Origin: Oleimicrobium sp037445575
GTDB taxonomy: Bacteria > Zhuqueibacterota > Zhuqueibacteria > JANLFK01 > Oleimicrobiaceae
Assembly: GCA_037445575.1 (NCBI GenBank)
Contig: JBBIKH010000016.1
Location: 1-27,758, forward strand
Length of the DNA stretch: 27,758 nt
Reading direction: 5' to 3'
Positions 1 to 7,717 of this stretch are shown in pieces. The notes below the pieces were generated by a model. It did no database searches. It was given only the letters and a program-made list of their open reading frames with translations, and was not told the DNA's origin. Each line of letters opens with the position of its first letter. Position 1 is the stretch's first letter. A program made the position numbers and the translations under genes.

Positions 1-561
1 TCCAAGGGGACTGTTGTAGAAGCTTTCCACGCGGGTGGCAAGCACCTCGGAGCCATCGTATCCCACCCAGCGAAAGTCCTCCGCCGGCAGAGTGCAGAAC
101 GTAGAATCGGGCCGGCAGAAGAGGTAGGAACTATAGCCGCTCTTTGCCTGTATCTGTGCCAGCCCCCTGCTGTGACCGATCGGGTCAAAGTTGATCGCGG
201 TCGTCGGCTGCACCGCAAACTTTTCGCGGAAGTACCTCCGGCCCACAAGGACCTGCCGAATCAGTGCCTCCCCGCTGGGCATGTTGCAGTCCGGCTGCAG
301 AAACCATCCGCCCATGATGTGCCACTTGCCCGCGCGCACCAGCCGCTGAATACGCCGGAAAAGCTGCGGCTCGTACTCCTCCACCCACCTGTAGAGGATG
401 GCCTCGTTGTGATTGAAAAGAAAGCCGGGAAACTGCTCGCACAATTCCGCAGCGGCACGAAATGTGGCAATAGCTGCCGCGGCTCCCTCCTCCCACTCCC
501 ACAGCCATACGGGGTCCATGTGGGCGTTGCACACAAGATGGAGTTTTTTCCTTCCGCTCAC
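1..561 (-). CDS. GH38 alpha-mannosidase-family enzyme, N-terminal 187 residues (3' end beyond window)
   Basis: The reading frame gives the N-terminal catalytic domain of glycoside hydrolase family 38, retaining alpha-mannosidases that need a divalent metal. The metal-binding motif HMDPVW is seen with H14 and D16. The nucleophile motif NFDPIGHS carries D126, which aligns with the catalytic aspartate of the family. Typical connecting motifs are also present (WHIMGGW, QPDCNMPSGEA). I chose the GTG at 561 because GGAGG sits 6 nt upstream and the homologous segment begins a few residues later; no ATG fits. There is no signal peptide, so it should act in the cytoplasm. It follows the lyase gene by 43 nt and is probably the last visible gene of the 3924-to-1 operon. 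The codon frame is open to base 1, so about three quarters of a normal GH38 protein is missing. Substrate cannot be told from the sequence. Confidence 0.9.
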   Translation of the reverse strand, partial: MSGRKKLHLVCNAHMDPVWLWEWEEGAAAAIATFRAAAELCEQFPGFLFNHNEAILYRWVEEYEPQLFRRIQRLVRAGKWHIMGGWFLQPDCNMPSGEALIRQVLVGRRYFREKFAVQPTTAINFDPIGHSRGLAQIQAKSGYSSYLFCRPDSTFCTLPAEDFRWVGYDGSEVLATRVESFYNSPLG

Positions 562-604
562 TCCTCTCCTCCGTAGATCTCCTGGTTCACCGCTGCCTGG
601 CTTG

Positions 605-2926
605 TCACTCCTGGCCACCTTGCAACTGAACCTGATCACGCCAGTAGCGGATCTTCCCCACGCCGGGCATGTCTGGACTGCCGTCAAACGCCAGCCCAAA
701 CAGCGCTGGTTTGGGCGCATACAACACCTGCTCCCCATACCTGGCGCCACTGATGTTGACTGCTGTATACGAAAGCTGCTTGCCGCTGCGGACGAAGAAG
801 ACAAAGTCGCCGTTCGTTTCGAACGCTCCGTATCGGATCTTGCCCGATTCGTAGGTGTACTTTGGTCGCCGCCAGTCCCGCACCATGTCCATGCGCAGGT
901 CCCGTTTCGCCCCCACGGTGATGACCCGCTCGCCCTCTGTGATCTCCACCATCAGGCCTTTGCCTTCGGGCTCGGGCTCGACGTACCGAACCTTGCGCAC
1001 CAACTCCTCTGGGTGCACATTGGCTGGATGCGGCATCAGCACGGTCACAAAGGCAATCGTCTGCCCCAACTCGAAATGCTGGCCGGTAGTCTGGTGGATG
1101 ACCAACTCATCCTGATAGTAGCGCCGCTCCTTTTCCACCCCTTCCAGCTTGTAGTGGTGCTCGGGAAACATGATGAGCAGGTGGGTGTCGGTGGGAAATG
1201 CTAGGGTCTGGAGGGAGTCATACACAGTGTCGTACCAGTGCTCCCCTTGCGCGAGAATCCTGCGCGTATGCCAGAGGTTTGATGCCGTGAAAAAGGCAGG
1301 CACCCTCGCTTTGACGATGTCAAAGACCACAAACAGTTCTGGCTCCTTGACGTAGGTAACAACGCGGTCGTGTTCGTAGCCGAGCACGTCATCGATCACC
1401 CTGGTGCGGGAGTAGTCGAACTCGGGCAGGGTGATAAAGTCCACCTTTTGCGTGCGCACCTCGCGGTATGAGCCAGCATTATGCAGAAAGTCAAGCACTG
1501 CTTGCCCGGGCACAGCATCGCGGATGCTGTAGCGGTACTGCCCCTGGCGCTGACCCATGAAGATCTTCTCCTGGCGAACGCAGACCCGGTTGTGGAAATA
1601 GTCCTGCCGGTAGGCTCCAAACGGTCCACTGGGCATGAAATCCCTATAGCCGCCGTCGTGGAGGAGGAGTGAACCATCGGCCATCAGCAGCACAATACTG
1701 TTCTCGTCTGCGTGACCATGGGTCATCTTCTCCTCTTCTACCGGAATGGTGTCCCGCAGATAGTCCCTGTACTGCAAGCCAGCATCGCCTTCGTCCTTGT
1801 AGTTTAGCAACATGTAGGTCGAAGTCGGTTCCCAGCCATTGCGCATCACGATTTTCTTGCCAACTTCATCCTCCATCACCTCGCAGCTCAAGGCAGCGGG
1901 AACTCGGGGGCTGATCTTGTCGGTCCCAAAGCGGTAGCAATCCAAGAGCAGATAGGCAAGGCCCGTGTCGGCAAGGTTCCTGAGGTCCAGGAAGCGCTCG
2001 GCGATGGTGGCCGCGGCCCACTTGAGTTCGGGGGCCTGGTAGGCGCGCGCAGCCGCCTCGAAGAAGACCAGAAAGCGGCTCCAGTTGGAGCGCCAGTGGG
2101 AATCGCCAAAGTCCGGGATCATTCCGTCCGGGGACATGAGGTGGAGGAAGTACTGAGCATAGTAGTACATCTCGGGCAGCCGGAAAAGCTCATCCAGAGT
2201 CCCTTTTGCATCGGCGTAGCTCAGCAGCGAGTAGAGCCACACGGCGTTGTAGAGGCTGGCATCTTCGATCTCCCAGTTCCCCCAGTTGTCCGCGACTATG
2301 GCCTCTTCCAAGGTCTTCCAGTACTGGACCTTTGGGTGGTTCGGCACCGCACGAATGGCCCAGGCAAGAGTCTCGGCGCGGAGAATCCCGCGGTTCATCG
2401 CGCCCCACTCCTGGGTCCGAAACAGGTAGTCGATGCTCTCGCCGATGACGCTTTCGATCTCCCGCTGTTCTGCCGCCGTGATGAATCCTTTCCGCTTCAG
2501 TGAATCGTAGGCCCTGACGTAACGCATAGTCGTAAAAAAGTCGGGCAACGCCGGGACCCCGTCTTCATAGTCGGTTCGCTTGCGGGCGGCCGAGTCGGGA
2601 TAGAACACGCGATAGTCATCGTAGGTCAAGAGCACCTTCTTGGCTCGCTCGGCATATACCTTGCGCCCGGTGACCTCGTAGAGATAGGCGTAGATGGTAG
2701 CCATCTCAAGGAAGCGAGGCGGCGGGCGGTATCCGAATACGTTGTCCGGGTCAATGGTCTTCTGCCAGGCTGTCACTAGCGAGTCATAGTGCGCCCAGGT
2801 CCAGTCCGCAGAAGCCTTGGCAAAGTCCAAATAGCGCTGCACCGACACGGCCCGCTGGGCAAGCGCCGCCACCGCCAGCAGGGCAACAAACATCAGAGTC
2901 AAAAGCATCCTCACCGCGCGCATCAT
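605..2926 (-). CDS. Secreted heparinase II/III-like polysaccharide lyase
   Basis: A 773-residue protein with an N-terminal signal peptide (residues 1-23, cut after ALA). An alpha-helical N-terminal half (about 30-380, an alpha/alpha toroid type rich in Trp, Tyr and Leu helices) is followed by a beta-rich C-terminal half. The central motif THGHADENS has H403, H405 and D407. It is followed by a glycine/aspartate stretch, LLLHDGGYRD, which is the usual heparinase II/III core signature. Members cleave uronic-acid-containing glycans (heparin/heparan, alginate oligomers and others) by beta-elimination; which one is used here is not visible. The length fits the family. The ATG overlaps the stop of the preceding isochorismatase-fold gene as ATGA (2923-2926), suggesting translational coupling, and a GH38 gene follows. 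Likely periplasmic or secreted; no T9SS sorting domain is seen at the C-terminus. Confidence 0.85.
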   Translation of the reverse strand: MMRAVRMLLTLMFVALLAVAALAQRAVSVQRYLDFAKASADWTWAHYDSLVTAWQKTIDPDNVFGYRPPPRFLEMATIYAYLYEVTGRKVYAERAKKVLLTYDDYRVFYPDSAARKRTDYEDGVPALPDFFTTMRYVRAYDSLKRKGFITAAEQREIESVIGESIDYLFRTQEWGAMNRGILRAETLAWAIRAVPNHPKVQYWKTLEEAIVADNWGNWEIEDASLYNAVWLYSLLSYADAKGTLDELFRLPEMYYYAQYFLHLMSPDGMIPDFGDSHWRSNWSRFLVFFEAAARAYQAPELKWAAATIAERFLDLRNLADTGLAYLLLDCYRFGTDKISPRVPAALSCEVMEDEVGKKIVMRNGWEPTSTYMLLNYKDEGDAGLQYRDYLRDTIPVEEEKMTHGHADENSIVLLMADGSLLLHDGGYRDFMPSGPFGAYRQDYFHNRVCVRQEKIFMGQRQGQYRYSIRDAVPGQAVLDFLHNAGSYREVRTQKVDFITLPEFDYSRTRVIDDVLGYEHDRVVTYVKEPELFVVFDIVKARVPAFFTASNLWHTRRILAQGEHWYDTVYDSLQTLAFPTDTHLLIMFPEHHYKLEGVEKERRYYQDELVIHQTTGQHFELGQTIAFVTVLMPHPANVHPEELVRKVRYVEPEPEGKGLMVEITEGERVITVGAKRDLRMDMVRDWRRPKYTYESGKIRYGAFETNGDFVFFVRSGKQLSYTAVNISGARYGEQVLYAPKPALFGLAFDGSPDMPGVGKIRYWRDQVQLQGGQE

Positions 2927-3924
2927 TCCCTCCTTGCCTTCGCACGCTTCGTCTGCTCAGCCGCAATAGCTTCACATGCGGCTATAAAGTCCCCCGCGCT
3001 GTGCACGTAGCCGAACATCAGACTTGTGCGCCACAGCGCCTCCTGCTTGTGAAGCTCCCCTTCCACGCTCTCTTTGTTCTCGACGGCCGTCACTGCCTCC
3101 TTGATGCACGAACAGCGGTACCCCAATCGGGACATATCCACCATTCCGCCCGGCGAAAACCACAGGCACCAATTGAGGGCAAAACCCACGTAGATGAGCT
3201 GCCACACGCCCAGTTCCCGGAGTACGGCATTGAGTTGGTGCGTTGTCACCGCGACGTACTCTTCGTCCAGCGGTCTTGCTACCTCTGGGAAGTCCAGCTT
3301 TGCGTTGTACCATTGCACTGCTTCCGGAAAGCGCGGTCCAAAAAGCAGCCGGTTCTTCTCAGAATCGGGAAAGGGCTGCACGCCCGGGCGCTGGGCGCCT
3401 GGCACCTCAGGGGGCTCTGGACCAGCAAGGGCAACCGTGCGCCGATAGCCTGGGTATTTTTCCGCATAGGCCAAATCAGAGGCTACGTGGACGACCTGCA
3501 CCCCGGCGGAACGGGCCGCTGCCAACAGTTCTGGAATCACCGTCCGCGTGATCGGGACGGAGCGCGAGGCCCACTCCAGCATCGCCATCACCGGGCCAGC
3601 AGGCCCTTCCGGGGTAAAGGCAAGCTCGGGCACGAAGCCCACATTCCAGATGTGCATGGCGATCAAGGCGGTCTCGGCTACGGGCACCACCACCGGCACG
3701 GTCTTGCCCCAGCCGAGAAAGCCTTTGGCACCAAGCACCCCCTGCGAAAAGTCCACCGGATAGTGCCGATAGTACTCCCCTTGCAGCTTGAGGAGCGGGC
3801 TACTTTGGCCGCCCGCTTGTTTCCCCTTTGCCCTCGGAAGGTCCCCGGCGAGTGCAAAGCCCCGGGCCCCTGCAAAGAACGTGGCAGCCCGTGCGGCAGT
3901 ACCGAGGAATGAGCGCCGATTCAT
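2923..3924 (-). CDS. Tat-exported isochorismatase-fold (cysteine hydrolase-like) protein with altered triad
   Basis: A 333-residue protein. The N-terminus carries a twin-arginine signal (NRRSFLG followed by a hydrophobic stretch), predicting Tat export to the periplasm, which is unusual for this normally cytoplasmic fold. The family pattern is seen in the beta-strand ETALIAMHIWN (about 84-93) and in the nucleophile region YVGFALNWCLWF, with C253 at the position of the catalytic cysteine, followed by LGYRCSCIKEAV. However, the aspartate of the usual DMQ motif is H91 here, and the usual lysine region reads VAVTTHQLNA (T227/T228), so the Asp-Lys-Cys triad is not intact by eye. The insert at about 150-200 is proline-rich. 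ATG is preceded by AAGGAG at 5 nt. The gene overlaps the downstream lyase by 4 nt. The function is unknown; an amidase-type activity on modified sugars is only a guess. Confidence 0.75.
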   Translation of the reverse strand: MNRRSFLGTAARAATFFAGARGFALAGDLPRAKGKQAGGQSSPLLKLQGEYYRHYPVDFSQGVLGAKGFLGWGKTVPVVVPVAETALIAMHIWNVGFVPELAFTPEGPAGPVMAMLEWASRSVPITRTVIPELLAAARSAGVQVVHVASDLAYAEKYPGYRRTVALAGPEPPEVPGAQRPGVQPFPDSEKNRLLFGPRFPEAVQWYNAKLDFPEVARPLDEEYVAVTTHQLNAVLRELGVWQLIYVGFALNWCLWFSPGGMVDMSRLGYRCSCIKEAVTAVENKESVEGELHKQEALWRTSLMFGYVHSAGDFIAACEAIAAEQTKRAKARRE

Positions 3925-3940
3925 CTTGCTCCTTCGAAAC

Positions 3941-3981
3941 GCCGGCGAGGCAGCGCCACAGGACCTCGCTGTCTCGCCGGC
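3941..3981. repeat. 15-bp inverted repeat in the leader of the isochorismatase-fold gene
   Basis: The left arm GCCGGCGAGGCAGCG (3941-3955) and right arm CGCTGTCTCGCCGGC (3967-3981) pair over 15 positions with one G:U-type mismatch, around an 11-nt loop. In the minus-strand transcript the hairpin ends just before the AAGGAG ribosome binding site of the gene starting at 3924. Only three T follow it, so a terminator is unlikely. It may be an mRNA stabiliser, a translational control element or a protein-binding operator. Confidence 0.6.
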
Positions 3982-3998
3982 AAGTGAGAACGTGCATA

Positions 3999-4034
3999 CG
4001 AAAAACTCCCAGAGTTGCCTCTGGGAGTTTTTCG
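3999..4034 (-). terminator. Strong rho-independent terminator after the PorV-like gene
   Basis: A perfect 16-bp inverted repeat, CGAAAAACTCCCAGAG (3999-4014) and CTCTGGGAGTTTTTCG (4019-4034), with a TTGC loop. The stem contains A and T tracts on its two sides, giving a G/C-rich hairpin flanked by U5 in the RNA, so it could work in both directions. It lies 51 nt past the stop of the PorV/PorQ-like gene (4086), making it the likely end of the 10911-to-4086 transcript. Confidence 0.85.
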
Positions 4035-4085
4035 CGTAAGCAACACTCAGATCAACATGGCCGCTTCTGGGCGGTGAGGACTCCG

Positions 4086-5096
4086 CTAGAACTGGAATCT
4101 CAGGCTGAACCTGTGCGTGTTGTCAAACACCGTGAACTGGGTGAAGGCATAGTCCAGCCACAGGTTCATTCCGGAGATCGGCAGGGCGAGACCGGCTCCA
4201 AAGGAGGCGCCTTCGTCGGTCTGTTTCAGCCGCGTCAGCTCATCCTGGAAGCCGGAGTAGTTGAACTTGTACCCGCCGCGCAGTGCCAGCTTGTCGTACA
4301 CCGTCCACTCCCCGCCGATGAAGTACAGCTGGGGGGAGTCCTTCGGCTTGGTCAGGTCCACGAACGCCTTCAGCGCGGTGTTCTCCTCCTTGGCAATGCT
4401 CATGGAGGCGCCAATGGCGAAGTACAGGGGCAGCGGGGCTCCAATGGCGTAGAACTTGAGGTCGCTGCCCACGTTGTTGATGCGCGCACCGAAGGTCAGG
4501 TCGCGAAAGCCCGTCTCGTACACCGCGCCAAAGTCAAATGCCCAGGCGTTGGCAGCGACGTCGTCGATGCTCTCGCGGATGAACTTGCCTGACAAGCCCA
4601 TGCGGAAGCGGTCGGTGAACTGCTTGCTGTAGCCCAGAGTGACCGCCAGGTCGTAGTAGTTGTAGGTGTCATAGCGGCCGACTCCCGGCGTCTCAGGCAC
4701 CGGCTGGTCGTAGCCAGGGGGCGCCAGATCTCGGTCTGCAGCAAGGTCAGACAGGCCCATGTAGATGACGCCCAGGCCAAAGGTGCCCAGATCGCCAAAG
4801 CCATGGGTGACCGCCGCCGCGGTGTGGTTGATGTCGATCAGCCACTTGTTGTAGTTCAAACCCACCAGGGTCTTGCCGGCATCGGTCTGGATACCCGCCG
4901 GGTTCCAAAAGATCTGGTTGGGGTCGCCGTAGATGGTGGTAGCCGCAGAGCCCAATGCCACCATCCGCGCACCCACACCGATCTTCAGAAACGCGGCGCC
5001 GTCGATGCCCGGCTTCCTCAACTGCCCGGCGGCCGCCATCGAGGCCACCAGGAGTAGGAACACCAGAACGAGGCCTACGGTTCTTGACACCTTCAT
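4086..5096 (-). CDS. PorV/PorQ-family outer membrane protein
   Basis: A 336-residue protein with a signal peptide (1-23) and the opening pattern of the PorV/PorQ family: IGVGARMVALGSA then a WNPAGI motif (residues 40-69). This is followed by alternating beta-strands and a C-terminal aromatic residue (RFSLRFQF), as in outer membrane barrels of the FadL-like fold. In characterised T9SS systems PorV is the shuttle that carries cargo with a C-terminal sorting domain to the attachment complex. Whether this paralogue does the same is inference. ATG 5096 has AAGGAGA about 9 nt upstream. It lies 46 nt after a secreted protein with a T9SS-like C-terminal domain and is the third gene of the receptor/cargo/PorV cassette. 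A perfect hairpin terminator follows. A paralogue in the same cassette position is at 18778-19746. Confidence 0.85.
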   Translation of the reverse strand: MKVSRTVGLVLVFLLLVASMAAAGQLRKPGIDGAAFLKIGVGARMVALGSAATTIYGDPNQIFWNPAGIQTDAGKTLVGLNYNKWLIDINHTAAAVTHGFGDLGTFGLGVIYMGLSDLAADRDLAPPGYDQPVPETPGVGRYDTYNYYDLAVTLGYSKQFTDRFRMGLSGKFIRESIDDVAANAWAFDFGAVYETGFRDLTFGARINNVGSDLKFYAIGAPLPLYFAIGASMSIAKEENTALKAFVDLTKPKDSPQLYFIGGEWTVYDKLALRGGYKFNYSGFQDELTRLKQTDEGASFGAGLALPISGMNLWLDYAFTQFTVFDNTHRFSLRFQF

Positions 5097-5142
5097 ATCT
5101 GTATCTCCTTCGGTTAGGGATTCTCAGGTCGCAACCGTCACG

Positions 5143-7677
5143 CTACCGGATGATGGCAAAGGTGCCCTGCTGCTGGCCGCCTTTGTATTTGACCACCCAG
5201 ATGTAGAGGCCGCTTGCCACCTCATTGCCGTTCTGGGAATACATATCCCAGAAGTAGGTGCCGTTGCTAGCGACCGGCGCCAGGTAGTCGATTTCCTGAA
5301 TGAGCATGCCGGCCAGGTCAAAGATCTGGATCGTGCAGCGCTCCGGCAAGTTGTAGAACATCACCTGGTGCTTGCCGCTGGCGTCGTGGAACGCCACCCG
5401 CTTGTAAGGGTTCGGGCGCACGCCGATCTTGGCCCTGCCCATCTCGATGTCGGCTACCGTGGCCGTTGGAGACACAAGCACAAAGACAGCGCCGAGTTTC
5501 TTCATCCCTTCAGTGTCGGTGGACTTGGGATAGTCGGAGGTCTTCCAGGCCCACGGCCAGGTGTTCTCCCAATAACCGGTCCGGCCGTTGATGTTGACCT
5601 TGCCGCTCTCCAGCCAGCTCACGTTGTCCAGGCCCTGGTAGGCTGGCGGCACAGTGGCAGCCGCCCCCTCCTTGTAGCTGGACACATAGTACCAGTAGCT
5701 CTGGCCAGGCGCGGTGTAGGTCTCATCCTCCCACGCGTAGGGGTAGGTGGCAGCATCGGTGTCAGTGTTCTTGTAGTTGGCGAACTCTGACTCTTGCACC
5801 ACCTTCACCAGCTCGTATGGACCCCAATAGTCGCCCTGTTGCGGCTTGAGATACTCGGTGTTGGTCATTAACGGGTTTATCTCATCCTTGCCAGGGTTGA
5901 CTGCCGGGTCCATCGTCTTCCACCAGGTCCCGTGCGTGGGGTAGAGCTTCTCGGTGGAGTTGTAGCGCGGCCACGCCACGCACTTGTAGATCTTGATGCC
6001 GTCGCAGGCACCCAGCTTGCTGGGGTCTTGCCACTTGATGAGCGGGCGCACGTTCTTGGAGCCGCTCACCTTGATCTCCGGCACCGGCGGACCCGATGGA
6101 ACGTCGTAGGAGCCATCCGGCTTGATGGAGTTGAACACCGCCCGCGCCATCTTCACGGTCTTGCGCAGACCATGAATGCGGAAGCCGGAGCCGCGATAGA
6201 AGTACACGCGGATCCTCTCGCCCACCTCCATGGAGAAGGGGCCGATGGCGCAGATCGGGTCGCCGTCGAACTGGTACTGCGTGATCAGACCTTCGGTGAT
6301 GATGTTCGGCTCCATAGCCTGACCGCGTGGCGGTGTATCAATGGGGTTGATCCCCAAGGGGGCACCGGTCACTGGGTCGTACACCGTCACCGGGGCTGCC
6401 TTCTCACGCGCCCCATCAGGGTAGGTCCATTGCGACGGATCCTTGACCACAAACGTGGTGGGGTCGCCCGCCGTACCAGAGGAAAAGATCGCCGGGTTGG
6501 GGTTCAAGTCGAACTTGGCACCGTCGCCGCTCTTGCCGCCGTCCACGAAGAAGCAGCCCATGCTGGCGATGTGCCCTTTCTTGGGCGTGCCGTCAAACAC
6601 GCCGCCCCAGCCAGGCTGATTGGTGTGGAACCAGCCCCGCTGCACGCCTTCACCCACGGCCGGCACGATCTGGTTGCCGCTGGCGTCCTTGAAGGCCAGG
6701 AACTTTTCCTCCCACTGCAGGGTGTTTGGGTTCCACTTCTTCGCCCCAAGCCAGCCGTACCCGTTGTAGGCGTCAAAGTACTCGCCGAAATCGGTCACTG
6801 CCGGGTGGTCGTTGGCCCGCACCGTTGTCGAGCCAATGGCCTGGCAGTGGATGTCCCACGGGTGGCCGTTCTCGTCCGGGGTGAGGTCGATGATGCTGGC
6901 GCGGTACCGGTTGTTGTTCACGTAGTAGCCCCGGCCGCCATCATAGTAGATGTAGAAGTGGAAGCACCCCGGCCAGTAGAAGAGGTTCAACGCGTTGATG
7001 CGGTTGTTGGTCAATTCCACCACACCGTCGGCGTTGAGGTCAGTCTGACCGGTGTTGTAGAGCTCAATCTCGATGATGTGAAAGTCATCGAGATTGCCCC
7101 ACGGCATGGTCCATGAGTGAGCCGTCAACTTCACGTCCACACCGAGGGTGGTCGGCCAGGCCGACGTGGCCCAGGCGTGGGTGCGGTCTGCTGACAGATA
7201 GCAGCCACCGGCCGGATCATGGTAGTTCCGCGTCGGGTCCTTGGCCCCAGCCACATTGGGCGTATACTTCAGGTACGCATAGTTTTCGCTCCCTGCGGGA
7301 CCCAATGGGCCCTGGATGGCGGCGAATGCCGGATCCGGATTGTACTCGACGGCGTTCAGGCCGTTGGAAAAGTCGATCGCCAACCGGCCCGACATCCAGC
7401 TCCAGGGTGGGTTGCCGAACAGTCCGCTGGTGATCAGACGGGTGTTCATGAAGATATTTCCCTGGGGATGACCGTACCCGATGTTCTTCACGTCTGTCTG
7501 GATTGCCAGACGTGGCCACGGGTAGTCGTAATTGGCGGGGATGTACGTGCACCACGTCTCGCCCGCGACAATTACCATGTTCTTCTGCGGCCCCTCAGCC
7601 CAGGCCGAAAGCTGGGTCAGGGTCACCGCCGCTACCACCAGGAACAGGGTGGTGAAGAGTTTTGAGTGCCTTTGCAT
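5143..7677 (-). CDS. Secreted FN3-like protein with T9SS-type C-terminal sorting domain
   Basis: An 844-residue protein with signal peptide MQRHSKLFTTLFLVVAAVTL and following residues. I chose the ATG at 7677 over a TTG 18 nt upstream because GAGAGGAG lies 8 nt before it and the signal peptide starts there. The large N-terminal part (about 30-570) is aromatic- and Gly-rich, beta-type, with no family I can name. A fibronectin-III-like region at roughly 570-720 has the pattern GIKIYK ... GPYELV ... YWYYVSSY. The last 91 residues (754-844) form a sorting domain starting RPNPYKRV and ending GTFAIIR, with FDLAG and ASGLYIW motifs. It should be passed through T9SS and held at the surface. It sits between a TonB receptor and a PorV-like gene. 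The protein at 19751-21877 has the same architecture. A role in presenting glycan to the receptor, in place of SusD, is inference. Confidence 0.8.
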   Translation of the reverse strand: MQRHSKLFTTLFLVVAAVTLTQLSAWAEGPQKNMVIVAGETWCTYIPANYDYPWPRLAIQTDVKNIGYGHPQGNIFMNTRLITSGLFGNPPWSWMSGRLAIDFSNGLNAVEYNPDPAFAAIQGPLGPAGSENYAYLKYTPNVAGAKDPTRNYHDPAGGCYLSADRTHAWATSAWPTTLGVDVKLTAHSWTMPWGNLDDFHIIEIELYNTGQTDLNADGVVELTNNRINALNLFYWPGCFHFYIYYDGGRGYYVNNNRYRASIIDLTPDENGHPWDIHCQAIGSTTVRANDHPAVTDFGEYFDAYNGYGWLGAKKWNPNTLQWEEKFLAFKDASGNQIVPAVGEGVQRGWFHTNQPGWGGVFDGTPKKGHIASMGCFFVDGGKSGDGAKFDLNPNPAIFSSGTAGDPTTFVVKDPSQWTYPDGAREKAAPVTVYDPVTGAPLGINPIDTPPRGQAMEPNIITEGLITQYQFDGDPICAIGPFSMEVGERIRVYFYRGSGFRIHGLRKTVKMARAVFNSIKPDGSYDVPSGPPVPEIKVSGSKNVRPLIKWQDPSKLGACDGIKIYKCVAWPRYNSTEKLYPTHGTWWKTMDPAVNPGKDEINPLMTNTEYLKPQQGDYWGPYELVKVVQESEFANYKNTDTDAATYPYAWEDETYTAPGQSYWYYVSSYKEGAAATVPPAYQGLDNVSWLESGKVNINGRTGYWENTWPWAWKTSDYPKSTDTEGMKKLGAVFVLVSPTATVADIEMGRAKIGVRPNPYKRVAFHDASGKHQVMFYNLPERCTIQIFDLAGMLIQEIDYLAPVASNGTYFWDMYSQNGNEVASGLYIWVVKYKGGQQQGTFAIIR

Positions 7678-7717
7678 GTGCCCATCTCCTCTCAAATGCT
7701 CTGCGCAAATCTGCGGT

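Noticed and set aside
3001..3912. Plus-strand 303-codon open frame
   Set aside because: It lies fully antisense to the isochorismatase-fold gene, has no ribosome binding site, and its protein is rich in His, Arg and Pro with no domain pattern. It is a GC-rich shadow frame.
3999..4034. Perfect palindrome as an insertion-sequence end or att site
   Set aside because: No transposase, no target duplication and no second copy. Its stem with A/T tracts and place right after a stop codon fit a terminator.
5932..7116. Plus-strand 394-codon open frame
   Set aside because: Antisense to the FN3/sorting-domain gene, with the repeated Val/Arg/His/Gly composition typical of shadow frames in GC-rich DNA.
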